Numbered from the stretch's first letter, positions 20,748 to 32,614 are shown. The stretch: DNA of 64,000 nt from Mesocentrotus franciscanus (GCA_037976565.1 CP137675.1:16147330-16211329), one strand, 5' to 3'. Notes: a model not told the origin generated them from the letters alone. Numbers and translations: made by a program.

Positions 20748-21597
20748 AGTTTTAGAGCAGCACCATGCAGTACCACATGAATTCTGATTTTAATCCCATA
20801 ATTACATGTACTACATAAAAATGTGTTCACGCAACATCAACATGGAACAAAGAGAAGTGAATGTAATCGGGTAAATCAAATAGCCTACTGGTGTTCTAGT
20901 GTGGCCAGAGATCCCTATATGTGCATGGTGTTTAATCAACACTCTAGTTTTTCCAGTGCAGGAGAGATTTTAATGCGCAGACTAATTGCACACGTCATGT
21001 TGATATTAGACAGTACATGAAGGTCATCCTTGGGTGTACCCACTAGAACGTTGGCAATTATGCCCATTGCCATGCAGGCACACGAGAGGGCATTTCGAGT
21101 GCGTGATTACTGCGCTAATCAAGGCAGAAGCAATTGGCGCATGCACCAGTACTTCTAAGCGAAGATTGCGCTAGCGGACATTAATCCTGTTGCACACGAG
21201 GCATTTGTGCAACGCGCCAATTAATTGTTCAATTCAATAGCATTCATGCCAAAGTGAAAGGTGATCAAAAGACCCCCTTCAGATAAAGACTACTGCACAT
21301 AAGTTGTCACATCCATGTTCTTGATGCCCTCATTGGTTCGTGTAGATGGTAACGACAGTGTTCCGTCGAAGTCAGCTTTCGGGAAAATCTGAATACCTTT
21401 GCCAGGCTATCACACCTTGCTTCGAGCGGTTGCGATTGTATGTAGTGATTGCGTCTAGAATTGTCCTGTGTATTTATATTCCCGAATGTCATTGAATAAG
21501 GAAAATAACGCCTGGTGGTCAAGGGGTCTTATGCCCGGGGTAATAATATGATTGTAGGGCCCTCGGGGAGAAAAGTGATTGATAAAGAAGACGTTCA
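20748..21597. other. No gene recognised
   Basis: This stretch contains CACACGAG and GTGCAACG strings repeated near 21075 and 21190, perhaps another decayed inverted-repeat element, but I could not define its ends. Confidence 0.5.
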
Positions 21598-21742
21598 TGT
21601 ATTTTTATTATTATTATTATTATTGTTATTATTATTTTCATTATTATTATTATCATTATTACTATTACTATTATCATTATTAGTATAATTATTACCATTA
21701 CTACTATTATTATTATTATTATTTTCATCATCATTATCATTA
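21598..21742. repeat. (ATT)n-type degenerate microsatellite
   Basis: Long ATT triplet run with interspersed ATC/ACT changes. It produces spurious Ile- or Asn-rich open frames. Confidence 0.95.
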
Positions 21743-22119
21743 TGCCCGTTCCACACGAAGCGAAATTTGCCTGACATAGGACAACTAGTGCGGTCTGCTA
21801 CGCGTCATGCGAAAGTGACACAAACTATTGACTATTGATTGGAAGTTGATCATTACAAACTGGCGTAGGAATCATGCAATTAACTTCAAGGGCTTGATTT
21901 GGCGTAGGTAATGACGCAGTCGAAATAACTCCTCGTGTGCAACGAGCACAGTGGCGTACGCCAATTTTTGAAAGGGGGTGTTTGAAATTTGATGGCATAT
22001 TTTTTAGTGACTCGGCGAGGGAGCAAAGCGACATTGGGGGCCTTGCTTTTTCGTGGGGCACAAGGAAATATGAATTTTTTTCTTCTTCCCAGTGGTGGTG
22101 GTAGCTGAAAAACATAATT

Positions 22120-23077
22120 GTCACTTTGTTTTCCACTGCATCAAATTTTTAACGATTAATATTACATGTTATGTGTGAACATGGACAATAATCAATGAAT
22201 TTGGTTACCTGAAGTGTTCCGTTTTGGCACGCAATTTTACACTCAAGGGTCGAAAGTGTTTTTCTAGAGCAGATAAATTCCTACGAAATTCTCATTTTTC
22301 AGAGGGGCAAAAGTGCCCTTCTAGAGCCAAAATTAACATAGGCCTATTCCGTTACTAAAATTGGCCAGTCAGGGGCGAAATTCTAATTTCTTCAAGGGGG
22401 CAAAAATTGTTCATTTTGAGGGACAAAGTACCCTTCTAAAAATTAGCGTCCATCACTGTTAAGCAGGGCGTGGCTCTACTATTCAGTGTGTGTTTTTTTT
22501 CCACTGTGTCATTTTTTGAGGATTCATTTTACATGTTATGAGTGTGAACATGGACAATATTATGAATGAATTTGGTTACCTCAAGTGTTCCATCGGGGAA
22601 ACATGCATTTTTATCCTCAAGGGAACGAAAGTGCACTTCTAGAGCATATACTTTCCTACTTAGTTACATAGAACCAAAATTGCCCTATTCGGTTTTTAAA
22701 GTGGCCCGTCAGGGATGACATTATCATTTTCAAGTGGCGTTAAGTGCCCTTCTATAGAGAAGAAAGTGCCCGGTCATGGTCGAACAATTCTCAGAGCCAT
22801 TATCGAGCCAATATCGTAAGTTCAGTGCAAAAGTTTCCCCGTCAGGGGGAAAAGAAAATCTTTTTCAAGAGGCAAGAGTGTCCCTCTAGAGACGAAATTG
22901 CCCAATATGGTTATATAAAGTGCCCCGTCATGGTCGAAAAATTATTCTTCAATCCCAGCAAAGTGCCCCTCTCCAGCCAATATTGCGTTATTTCAAGTCG
23001 CCCCATCAGGGGCGAAATATCCATTATCAAGGGGGCAAAAGTGCCCTTCTAGAGCCAAAATTGCTCTTTTGGTTACT
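22120..23077. repeat. Tandem-duplicated GTGCCCTTCTAGAGC minisatellite block
   Basis: A roughly 365-base segment is duplicated. ACATGTTATGTGTGAACATG followed by GACAATAATCAATGAATTTG recurs near 22525-22570 with small changes. Inside and after it, units of about 60-70 bases repeat GTGCCCTTCTAGAGCCAAAA, TTGCCC, GGTTA, GCCCGTCAGGGGCGAAA and CAAGGGGGC. The core resembles, but is distinct from, the GTGCCCC minisatellites elsewhere. Confidence 0.75.
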
Positions 23078-23081
23078 TAAA

Positions 23082-23430
23082 GGAAGGGTTGAGTTCTGGG
23101 AAGGGTCAACAAGTTGAAATAATCTAATTGAGAAATTTTATTAAAGTATTATAAGATAAAAACATGTAAAATTACACTATTTAAGAGACCCCTTCAAAAC
23201 AATTTAACCTAAAACTGCACAAGATCAAGTCTCAGCCACATATGTTTTTATGGTGGCCCTCCATCATTACCCCCTTAAAGTGTTCTTTGTTTTTTATTGT
23301 GAGAAAACACAGCAGTAAATCACAATTTTCCAAAAATTAATATTGATTATATCTCTTTGTAATTTCAAATAGGTTGAACAAATAAATCGGACAATTTCCT
23401 GACCCTTCCCAGAACTCAACACCCTTCCCC
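23082..23430. mobile_element. Short inverted-repeat element (349 bp) with TAAA duplication
   Basis: GGAAGGGTTGAGTTCTGGGA at the left is mirrored by TCCCAGAACTCAACACCCTT and CCCC at the right. TAAA occurs on both sides (23078-23081 and 23431-23434). The interior is AT-rich with no coding frame. It sits inside or beside the GTGCCC minisatellite block. Confidence 0.8.
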
Positions 23431-23434
23431 TAAA

Positions 23435-23927
23435 GGAAAGTAAATAAATTATATCGACGAACTAGGCTCACACAAAAACATAGGTCTTTGGGCCAACATC
23501 CGTATGTGCAGGGTGCAAACGCGGAATAGCTTTGCGCGAAGTCATTCTCTCTCTCTTTCTTTTTCTTTTCCCTCCATACTTCGTTGTTTGTTGTTGGACA
23601 GAGCAAAGGGGTGTTTAACCCCCAAACGACCCCCCCCCCACCTGCGTACGCGCATGAACGAGCACAAAGGTGACTATCATCGTCTGTACATGTACACCAT
23701 CTGAAAAATACCTTGCACGACCCTCGCGTTACCAAGATTTGCACAACATGTTTGACCGAAAACATTGGCAAGGCCTTGCATAATAATGTGTACCCACCTG
23801 ACAATTTGGTATTGAAAGTAGTTATACGATACGCCTTATGTTAATAGTTCTTCGTCTTCGCATCGTATGACTAAAGGCTGTGCTTTTGTCTGGTTGCATT
23901 TAGCAACACGTACGAGTGGTGCTTAAT
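23435..23927. other. No gene recognised
   Basis: It contains a CTCTCT run near 23545 and a C run near 23632. The minus-strand open frame at 23430-23804 has no recognisable domain. Confidence 0.55.
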
Positions 23928-26900
23928 GGTGGGTTCCCACTGCCGATCAAACCAACCCGACCAAGCCCGATCAAGCTATTTTGGCCTGGTCGGGTTCGGT
24001 CGGCAAGGGCGATCGGGGTCGGTCTAACTTGATCGGGGTCGGTCTACCTTGATCGGTATCGATCTGGCTTCCTACACGACAATTTTTGGCATGTCAAAAA
24101 ATATCGTGTAGGGGTCGAGAAGGCAACCGATCGTACAGCGATCGTGTATTGGTCGAGTAGAGGTCGAGCTGATCGGGAATCGATCGTATAGAGGTCTAGT
24201 TTGGTCGGGGTGGATTTTTTCCGCCGATCACTACCCAATCATCTCGATTTATACACAACTTCTACACGATTGGTTCCCGATCAACTTGATCAACAACTCA
24301 ACCGCTTGACGATCGGTACATGTCTGCCCTAAACAGTCACTCGACCGAACTCGCTCACTTCTCGACTGCTTCTCGATGACATCCCGAGCACTTCTCGAGC
24401 ACTTCTCGACCGCACTCGATCTTTCCGATCGCAACTCAACTCAATAGGAATAATACAGAAGGAAATCCAGTAGCACTTGGGGTGACTTCAATGCTATTAG
24501 AGACACGAATCTAGATTATTTTGGACAAGTATCAAAGAAGCAAACAAAATTTAGTAAAAAATTGAAGAGTTCATGGATAGTTATAGATTACGTGATGTAT
24601 GGAGAAGTAAAAATAAAGATAAAAAGCAATACACGTATAAACAACGAAATCCTTTTATGCAAAGTCGCTTAGATTATTGGATCATATCAGAGAATTTAGA
24701 GCAAATAACATCCAAATATGACATTGTTCCTCTATAGCCCCTGACCATTCAGCAGTTAATCTGGTAATCCATAATAGCTCATCGACAAAAAATAAAAATA
24801 AAAGATCTTATTGGAAGTTTAATGATAGTCTATTAAGTGACAAGGAATACGTTAAGAAGATTAGAGAAGAAATAAAGACTTTAAAAGAGAAACTGTTGAA
24901 ATTAAAGATAAGAGAGTACTATGGGATTTCATGAAAATGGAAATACGGAAGTTTACAATTAAACTATCAAGAAAAAGGGCGGAGGAAAGGAAAGAAAGAA
25001 AAAAAATCGGAAAATTGGTAAAAGAGATTAAAGACTTAGAAGAGGATTTATTGTCGATTGGCAATGGACATCACAAAGATATTTCTGAAAATGTGAAAAC
25101 TAAGAAACAACAACTAAGTTTACTCCACGATTACATCAATGAAGGTTTAAAAGTACGGTCAAGATCCTCATGGTATGAATGTGGAGAAAAGAATACAGGA
25201 TTCTTCAAACAGTTAATGGAATCAAATAGAAATAAAGTATAATAAAGAAATTAAATGGAAATGGAAATACCACTTCTAACGAAAAAAAAAAATTAATTGA
25301 AGGAATATAATCATTTTGTGGGCAGCTATATAGCAAATAAATTCTATACAAGATGACACTTTGGACTTCTTTCCTAATAACCTGCCAAAATGGAATAATA
25401 TATCACGAGATTCATGTGAGGAAACAATCGTAGAAAGGGAATGCATAGAAATACTAAAAGATATGGAACTTAACAAATCTCCAGGAAATGATGATTTAAG
25501 TGTAGAATTTTATCAGAAATTTTGGCCAGTAATTGGAGATCTAGTTCTTGCATCTTTTAATGAAGCTCTTCAACAAGGGGCATTATCAGGCTCTCAAAGG
25601 CAAGCAGTTATTATCTTGATACATAAAGACGGCAAAGATCCGGAGCTTATTAAGAATTACAGACCGATTTCGTTGCTAAACGTAGATTGTAAAATCCTAT
25701 CTAAGATACTTTCAAAGAGAATACAAGAAGTTTTAACTGAAATTGTTAGTTTTGATCAGTTGGGATATGTTAAGGATAGGAACATTGAAGAAGCAATACG
25801 AATAATAGATGACATGATCTTTCATACTTTTTTTTTTACGGAGAACACGCTTTTTCGGTGGCCATTAATTTTGAAAAAGCATTTGATTCTGTTTCACATT
25901 TATTTTGATATAAGGTTTTACAATCTTTTAATTTTGGACCAGGGTTTTGTAAATGGGTTAATAATTTTTATGCTAAAGCAGAAAGTTGTGTTATAAATGG
26001 ATATACATCAACAGGTTATTTCAAGGTTGAAAGAGGAGTAAGGCAGGGAGATCCCCCCTCTCTCTCTCTCTCTCTGTACGCTGACGATATAACGCTTTTC
26101 ATTAAAGATTCGAATTCATTTAAGGAAATTAAACATATTTTTGAATGTTTTTATAAAATATCAGGCTTAAAGTTAAACAAGGACAAGACATTCATTTTGC
26201 CCTTAGGTCCACAATTATCCACTCATACATTTCCGTTTGGGAAGCAAGTAGACATTGTTAAAATACTAGGAATTTATTTTTCAATACACGAAGATATCAA
26301 AGAACAAATGAATTATAAAGAAATATTGAGCAAGATTTAAGAAAAAACGTTTTACGTGGTGGAAGCAGCGTGATTTAACATTAATGGGGAAAATTCAATT
26401 AATAAAAGTATATGGCTATTCTAAATTTATATATTTATCAACATTGATGCCGGTTCCAGAATGGGTGTAAAGCGAAATTGAAGAAATATGTTTTGATTTT
26501 TTTTTGTGAAGAAGTAAAGGCAAAATTAATAAAAGCATCATGTTTTTAGACTATCCGCAGGGTGGGCTCAAAATTATGAATTTCCGACTGTTTGTAAAGG
26601 CACAGAGAATAATGTGGATAAAAAGGCTTGTAACAGGAACTCAAGCTATCAAATGGAAACATTACTTTAAATATTTAATTTATTTCAAAATTAATACTTG
26701 TGTATAAATCGAGATGATCGGGTAGTGATCGGCGGAAAAAATCCACCCCGACCAAACTAGACCTCTATACGATCGATTCCCGATCAGCTCGACCTCTACT
26801 CGACCAATACACGATCGCTGTACGATCGCTTGCCTTCTCCACCCCTACACGATATTTTTTGACATGCCAAAAATTGTCGTGTAGGAAGCCAGATCAATAC

Positions 26901-27008
26901 CGATCAAGGTAGACCGACCCCGATCGCCCTCGCCGACCGAGCCCGACCAGGCCAAAATAGCTTGATCGGGCTTGGTCGGGTTGGTTTGATCGGCAGTGGG
27001 AACCCACC
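23928..27008. mobile_element. Foldback element with about 310-330-bp arms enclosing a LINE fragment
   Basis: The left arm (23928 to about 24256) begins GGTGGGTTCCCACTGCCGAT. It is the inverse of the right arm (about 26700-27008), which ends ATCGGCAGTGGGAACCCACC. Both arms are built from many GATCGG and CGATCG pieces and share a CTACACGACAATTTTTGGCA block. The left side continues to about 24445 with further CTCGACC and ACTTCTCGA repeats that have no partner on the right. The core is occupied by LINE-derived coding sequence. No transposase was recognised. Confidence 0.85.
24475..26690 (+). pseudogene. L1/Tx1-like LINE ORF2 fragment (endonuclease and reverse transcriptase), dead
   Basis: ORF2 proteins nick target DNA and copy the element RNA in place. 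Endonuclease pieces come first: GDFNAIRDT near 24481 and RLDYWIIS near 24670, then SPDHSAVNLV near 24745 after a stop. RT pieces follow: MELNKSPGNDDLSVEFYQKF near 25463, then IKNYRPISLLNVDCKILSKI and FDQLGYVKDRNIEEAIRIID. A further frame has GYFKVERGVRQGDP and then YADDITLFIKDS (catalytic YADD about 26079-26090). Between GDP and YADD most expected residues are missing and replaced by a CT dinucleotide run. The C-terminal part reads YPQGGLKIMNFRLFVKAQR near 26555. There are several stops and shifts. Neither the N-terminal endonuclease start nor a 3' UTR is present. Confidence 0.88.
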
Positions 27009-27098
27009 AAGACCGACCCCGATCGCCCTTGCCGACCGAGCCCGACCAGGCCAAAATAGCTTGATCGGGCTTGGTCGGGTTGGTTTGATCGGCAGTGG
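27009..27098. repeat. Second partial copy of the foldback arm end
   Basis: About 90 bases repeat 26912-26998 almost exactly, from GACCGACCCCGATCGCCCTT to GATCGGCAGTGG. It breaks off at GGCAACCC, where the telomere-type repeat starts. Confidence 0.85.
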
Positions 27099-27099
27099 C

Positions 27100-27102
<3 letters not shown>

Positions 27103-27132
<30 letters not shown>

Positions 27133-27162
27133 CCCTAACCCTAACCCTAACCCTAACCCTAA
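27103..27162. repeat. Interstitial (CCCTAA)n telomere-type repeat
   Basis: About nine to ten near-perfect CCCTAA hexamers, one of them CCCTAAA. Ordinary unique sequence follows, so this is internal rather than a chromosome end in the given assembly. Confidence 0.95.
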
Positions 27163-28137
27163 AGAAAAACCTTTGGCATAACGTATCTTTGTTTTCCTTC
27201 TTTTTGACTGAGGTGTATTAGAATAATCTTGCATTTAGCACTGACGGCAAGCTCGCCTGTGTCGAATAGAGCTCAACAAAGTCAGAAGGAGCAATTCAGC
27301 GCTTGAGGATATATTCTTCTCTCACTGTTACATCAGCGAGTTTAAAGCGTCTTGATTTCACAAATGCCAGATTTCAGGATACAATCTGTCATATGCCTGC
27401 TTGACTTCCGAGACGGTGAGATTTCTTCCACACCCGTCATCGATCAAATATAATTCTTTGTTGAGGGCGTTTTGTAGTAGAAAAAAAAGAATAACAAGAA
27501 AGAAAGATGAATATATCCTGCATATGTAATGCCTTAAATGCTCATTAGCTGTATATGATGCATTTAAAGTATTTTTACGACGATTATGTCAAAAAAAAAT
27601 CAACAAAGGAATAAATGGTATGGAACTCTTTTTTAGAAAATGTAATTTTACAAACATATTCGAAATTTATATAAAGGACATATTATGAAGGGCAGATGTT
27701 GAAAAGTATCACCTCTTGAAAAAATGTTTATTGAGTTAAAAAAAAAGGAAAATTAATTTTGTGATATAAGTATAATTAGGCCTAATTGTTTTTCTTTGTA
27801 ATCATTATAATCATGTGTTTTTTATGTAAGAAATAACAACATGCTTCTTTATTCACGAAATCTTGGAGGTAATGTTTGTGAAATAAACCCCTCTCATCTA
27901 CAAATTGTCTGGTCCAATTTACCTGACACTTTGTGAAAACCCTACGGCAAATCTACGAAAGGTCGCGTCATCTTCCGCTTTCGTTTCACGAAAAGTCGTG
28001 AAACGCGACCACCCGACCGGACGCGACCCGACCGGAATCGTCAAAATGATAAGAAATGGACTCGATCTTGCTTAAAACCCCATTGAAAAATACTGATCAC
28101 AAAATTGGGTATGTGGGACTACATGTACACACACACT

Positions 28138-28172
<35 letters not shown>

Positions 28173-30080
28173 CTACTTGTGGCCTGAAAGTTAGGTTTTT
28201 ATACCTTGCCAGTCATATTTCGAATACGAGGGCATTTAAGGAATGCCCTTTGTTTCGGGAGATTTCAATTATGGCATTCCACCATACTGACAGACAATAA
28301 TAAGAAACCTCGTCAATATTATTGTTTACCCTTAACCTGAAATCCAACCTTCTCTTTGATGCAATTGATATACAAAATGGATTATATTTTCTTGGCATCA
28401 CATCATTGTCTTGATTTTCCTCAGTGAAAATCTACAAAACAGTAAGATAGGAGAATGAAGTTATCCAAAAAAAGTCTTCTACTACTGCAACCACTGAAGT
28501 CATAGGTAGACTAGCATGATTAGTGCGTCGTTTGTCCAGGGTAGGATCAATTACCCCACTTTTACCGAAGAGAATTATACCAAGGGAATGAGAGGACACT
28601 CTGTCTCAAAGTCGCTCATCAGAGAAAGAGGGAGAGAAGAGTGTGGCGGGGCAGACTGAAAGATGGAGTGAGCGAGAAAATAAGACACAAAAATTAATGT
28701 TTCATGGCAAAATTTGACAATATTCAACGCTCTTGCAGAAAATGGATGGGAATGAACGCGGCTTAAACTGAAAAAGGCGAAACTATAAGTTTCGTCTTTA
28801 TCGTTCTTATTCTATAAATGCTCTTTGTAAATGCGGTTTCCTTTTTACTTAAACAAAAACGACACTCATTGATGCTTATTTCCTTCGTTTATCTTCATTT
28901 AAATAACTAATTCAAAAAATAAAAATATTTCTCGCGCATCACTTCATCGACGAAATTGTGAGTGCTTGTGGTTGACTCCCACTTTGTTTTCAAACCAGCA
29001 TTCTGGGTTTATAGGTTGGCAGCATCTCATAATATAAATATTTCCATTACAGATCTAATAACTAAACGTGATCAATGTGAGTGGATTTGTTATAAAGCTC
29101 CCTTGCAAGACAACTATCCATCAGTGTCCACGTGCTTTATTTGTTTATCATCGTTATTCTGAACTAGATCATTGGCTAAAATGGGAACAAAATCAGTCTA
29201 GCAATCTGGGAATATTCGCGAAAAAATCAAATCAAGCAATTGGATTTTATTGACATCTTAAATTATTCCAGCGCCTAATGCTGTGGCCTCTAGTGACTTG
29301 ATGTATCTGCATGCGCTGCTTTTTACAGTCTTGGCCAGCTCGATATATTGGTTTGACATATGGTACAGAAAGTAGTGGTTACAATCGCCCACATTGGAAC
29401 TCGACTTATAACCTAATAAGCGACCTAATCCCTGATTTGAATGCTTCCAGCAAAATATTCATCATTTGCCAATGGCGTATCCATATATTTATGAGGGCGG
29501 GGGTCCGTTCTGGAAAGGGATGCGGAATCTCCCAGGGAAGACCACTACAGCTGTTAATATTGAATTTTCCTCTAGGATTTCAAATAATGGGGAGGGGCTT
29601 AAATACGTCCGTTCCATCATATTACTTATACTATTATTTATATGAAATTCATATCCGTACATGTATATGTGAAACATCAACACTATTATTTTACCGAGTC
29701 TCGATCCAAACTCATTAATCCAAGAAGAGAGCAAAACACGTTTGTATAAAAGTCAAGAGTTCATGAAAATTAGCTGAAATTTCAGGGTCATCCCATGCAT
29801 TGCGAGTTTTAAGCATGGATTGAGGGATGTATATAATGTTGTTAACGTTTCCAAGGAAACCACAAATTAATCAGGAAATGTAGTCGTGTATCACGTAAAA
29901 GCAATATACCAGACAATACGGTCGAGAAAAAGGGTAGATTAAGTCAATCATCTAGACAGAAGAACGCAATAACCTGATAAAAATGTTCAAATGTATGAAT
30001 GATGACATTAACAAAAATTACATGGAGAGATTGAGGGAGACAGAGGAAGTGAGGAGAATGGAGCGAGAAAGAGAGGAAGG
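27163..30080. other. No gene recognised
   Basis: Mostly AT-rich unique DNA. It contains a CA microsatellite at about 28129-28172. A small hairpin lies near 27984-28006 (GTTTCACG...CGTGAAAC). Open frames here are short and unconvincing on both strands. Confidence 0.55.
28129..28172. repeat. (CA)n microsatellite
   Basis: ACACACAC with a GCGCGC interruption. Confidence 0.95.
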
Positions 30081-30157
30081 CAAATGGGGGAAATGAGCGA
30101 AAGAGAGAGAGATGGAGAGGGGGAGGGGGTGGGGAAGACGGTAAGAGAGTGAGGCAA

Positions 30158-31082
30158 ATAATAATAATAATAATAATAATAATAAGACATTTCTATACCG
30201 CAAATTGCAAAAAGCCTCTAAGCGGTTTAGAAGGAAAAAAGTTGAGAAGTAAAGGAAACAGAATTTGCATTACAAATTACATCAAATCAATTAACATTAA
30301 AACTTTGCAAATGAAAATAATACATGTACATTATTACAAATCGCTTACAACCAAAATACAAATATTTCATAAATTAATAGTATCCTACGTTAATCTATAC
30401 AAAATATAAAAGGCAAAATGTCAGAGGGCTATTTAAGAACAAGACTTAAAGAGATGTGTTTTTAGCATTGTTTTAAATGTATTTAAAGAACTGGCATTGC
30501 GAATTTGAAGGGGGAGATTGTTCCAAAGAAATGTAGCTGCATAAACGAAAGAACGTTGACCGTATTGTTTATAAGAAATATTGTGAGACCGAGAGAGGAG
30601 AGATTGAGAAGCAGATCGCAAAGTCCGAACAAGAGTGTATCGAGGAAGGAGTTCAGAAAGATATGAAGGAGCGAAACCATGATAAGTCTTGAAAGTAAGG
30701 AGGAGAATTTTGTAAGTGATGCGAGAAGTGATAGGAAGCCAGTGAAGTTTTTGAAGAACAGGGGTAATGTGAGAAGTACGAGGAACACAAGAAACAAGAC
30801 GAGCTGCTGTGTTTTGGATACGCTGGAGCTTTGAGGTTATTTTTGCAGGAAGACCAAAGAGAAGGGAATTGCAACAATCGAGCCTGGATGTGACGAAAGC
30901 ATGGATAAGACGATGGGCTGTATTCTGGTCGAGAAACCTACGAATTTTTCCTATTTTCCTTATAGCTACAAAAGCAGATTTACAAATGCCATCAACATTT
31001 TGAGACAAAGTAAGTGAAGAATCCATAACAACACCAAGCTTACGGGCCATAAAGGATGGCTTAATTACAGACTGCCCAATTC
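30158..31082 (-). mobile_element. 5'-truncated L2/CR1-like LINE
   Basis: On the minus strand it runs from a broken RT frame (about 31082) through a stop at 30433-30435 and a short 3' UTR to an ATT repeat tail (30158-30185). A 5' truncation with an intact 3' end is the normal outcome of target-primed reverse transcription. The last UTR bases (minus strand GCGGTATAGAAATG then TTATTATT) resemble the GCGCTATATAA...ATT ends of the SINEs in this window. Confidence 0.88.
30433..31080 (-). pseudogene. LINE reverse transcriptase C-terminal fragment (L2/CR1-like)
   Basis: The open frame continues upstream of its first Met. It shows the hallmarks of the RT thumb and C-terminal domain of L2/CR1-type LINEs: ARKLGVVMDSSLTL, SRLDCCNSLLFGLPAKITSK, LQRIQNTAARLV, VLQKLHWLPITSRITYKILL, LAPSYLSELL-like (here FAPSYLSELLPRY), then AATFLWNNLPLQIR and FKTMLKTHLFKS at the end. 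About 205 residues remain without a stop. The catalytic FADD region and everything before it are lost to the 5' truncation, so it cannot act. The uninterrupted frame suggests a fairly young insertion. Confidence 0.9.
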
Positions 31083-31694
31083 AAATGGGGAGAAACGAGC
31101 GAAAGAGAGTAGATAACAACTTGGAAAACAAAATAAAAATTAAAAGACAATTACTTCAACTCCCCACAAGCGGAGAAGAAAACAAAAGAAACTTTTAGTT
31201 TGAAGAAAATATATATATATATATACATATAATCATAGAGAAAAATCGAAAATGGAATCTACACTAGAACATTCCGACCTACTTATTATTCATATCTTCC
31301 GTCGTATTTAAGAGTGTGATGAAATTATTCACACGTTGTGACCGGTATTATAACACTACGCCATGTATGACTCTAATAATAAACTATAATCCGTAATATA
31401 GTATAATGAAATGCTTAGTATTATTTTCCAAAAGAGGTCTCACTGACCGAAGGAAAAGAGTGCAATCTGTATCAGTTTTTAGAAATCTAATCAGAATATT
31501 TCTTTATCGAAATTGTATTCGTTTTGATGAAAATGAACAGAATCGAAGCCAAAAGAAGCCGTCATCATACTTATAGTCGGTACAAACCTTTTTTGTAGGT
31601 GGGGCGCGATATGAAACCCACCCCATGTTATAATGCCTCCAATGTGACTGCAGGCCTTATATTTCTTTTTATTTCGGGGAGGGGGATAGTCCTG
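31083..31694. other. No gene recognised
   Basis: It starts with CAAATGGGGAGAAACGAGCG and AAAGAGAG, which closely matches 30083-30107 on the other side of the LINE. A TATATA run lies near 31210. Otherwise unremarkable. Confidence 0.55.
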
Positions 31695-32614
31695 GGGGTG
31701 TTTCACAAACTAAGATCGACTTTAAGGTGGACTTTACTATGACAGGCCATTCATGCCACTGGTTGCTGTCACCATTGGTCTCTTATGCCTGGATTACATT
31801 TGCCCCGGGCGCCGTACGATAAATTAGTCTACGATTTTTCGTGCAATTTTAGGGGCATCGTAGGAGGCTACGGGCTACGATGTTTGGGTTTACATTATCT
31901 ACGAGCATCGTGCCATTGCTTGTATTGGCCCTCGGGGCAGGCCGGGACAAATACGACAGAGGCTGATGGAGATTGTACGGAAATCGTGCAATTTCAATGC
32001 AGTAGCCGTGCAGTCTCCGCAGCCTCCGCACGGAAATCGTTCGGAGCCCGTGCAGCTTCCGTGCAAAGGTTGCGCGGAGAAGGCGCGGTGACCGTGCAGC
32101 CGCCGTGCCGTTTTTCAGCGTTTTTTTTGGTTTTGTTGCACGATTTTACTGCACGATTAGCGCGAGTCCTCCAGGCGATGCCCGTGCGGGGATTGTGCAA
32201 TGACACCTACGACATGTTTACGGACTACGGGCTTACGATTTCTCAAATTTGTTTAACTTCTCACGATACAAAATCGTAGAGGCCGTGGAGCCCGTGAATT
32301 CGTACGAAAATCTCACGGCCGCCTCCTGCCTCCGTACGGAGGCCGCACGGAAAAGGGGATACGGGCAGGATACGGGCTCCGTAGACTAATCGCAGGCCAA
32401 ATGTAATCCAGGCATAAGTTATGATCTTTAGATAATGGTTTTTCCTTCATTAATGAACTATCAAAAAAAGTAAAATTCTGTAGATTTGTGACCACGATTT
32501 TTACGTCCCTTGAGAGACCAATGCCAGTTAACGGTGAAAGCAAACAGTGGCATGAACGTCCTGCCATAGTTAAGTCCAACTTAAAGTTGATCTTAGTGTT
32601 TGTGAAACACTCCC
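31695..32614. mobile_element. Outer inverted-repeat element (TGTTTCACAAAC ends), interrupted
   Basis: The left arm (31695-31782) has GGGTGTTTCACAAACTAAGA, TTCATGCCACTG and CATTGGTCTCT. It pairs with the right arm (about 32503-32614), which has AGAGACCAATGCC, CAGTGGCATGAA and TTAGTGTTTGTGAAACACTC. Between the arms are a second element (31783-32417) and about 85 bases of the original centre. No coding frame belongs to it. Confidence 0.8.
31783..32417. mobile_element. Nested inverted-repeat element (TTATGCCTGGATTACATTTG ends)
   Basis: The 20-base ends TTATGCCTGGATTACATTTG and CAAATGTAATCCAGGCATAA are perfect inverses. The 635-bp interior is GC-rich compared with the flanks. It is full of short pieces such as CCGTGCAG, GGAGGC, CGTACGG and CTACGA on both strands. 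No convincing protein is encoded. Confidence 0.88.

Noticed and set aside
27103..27162. Chromosome end
   Set aside because: Ordinary sequence continues for another 37 kb, so this is an interstitial telomere-type repeat.
26845..27234. 129-codon minus-strand frame with repeated TADQTNPTKPDQ blocks
   Set aside because: It is the translation of the foldback arm, its duplicated end and the telomere-type repeat. The repetition reflects DNA repeats, not a repeat protein.
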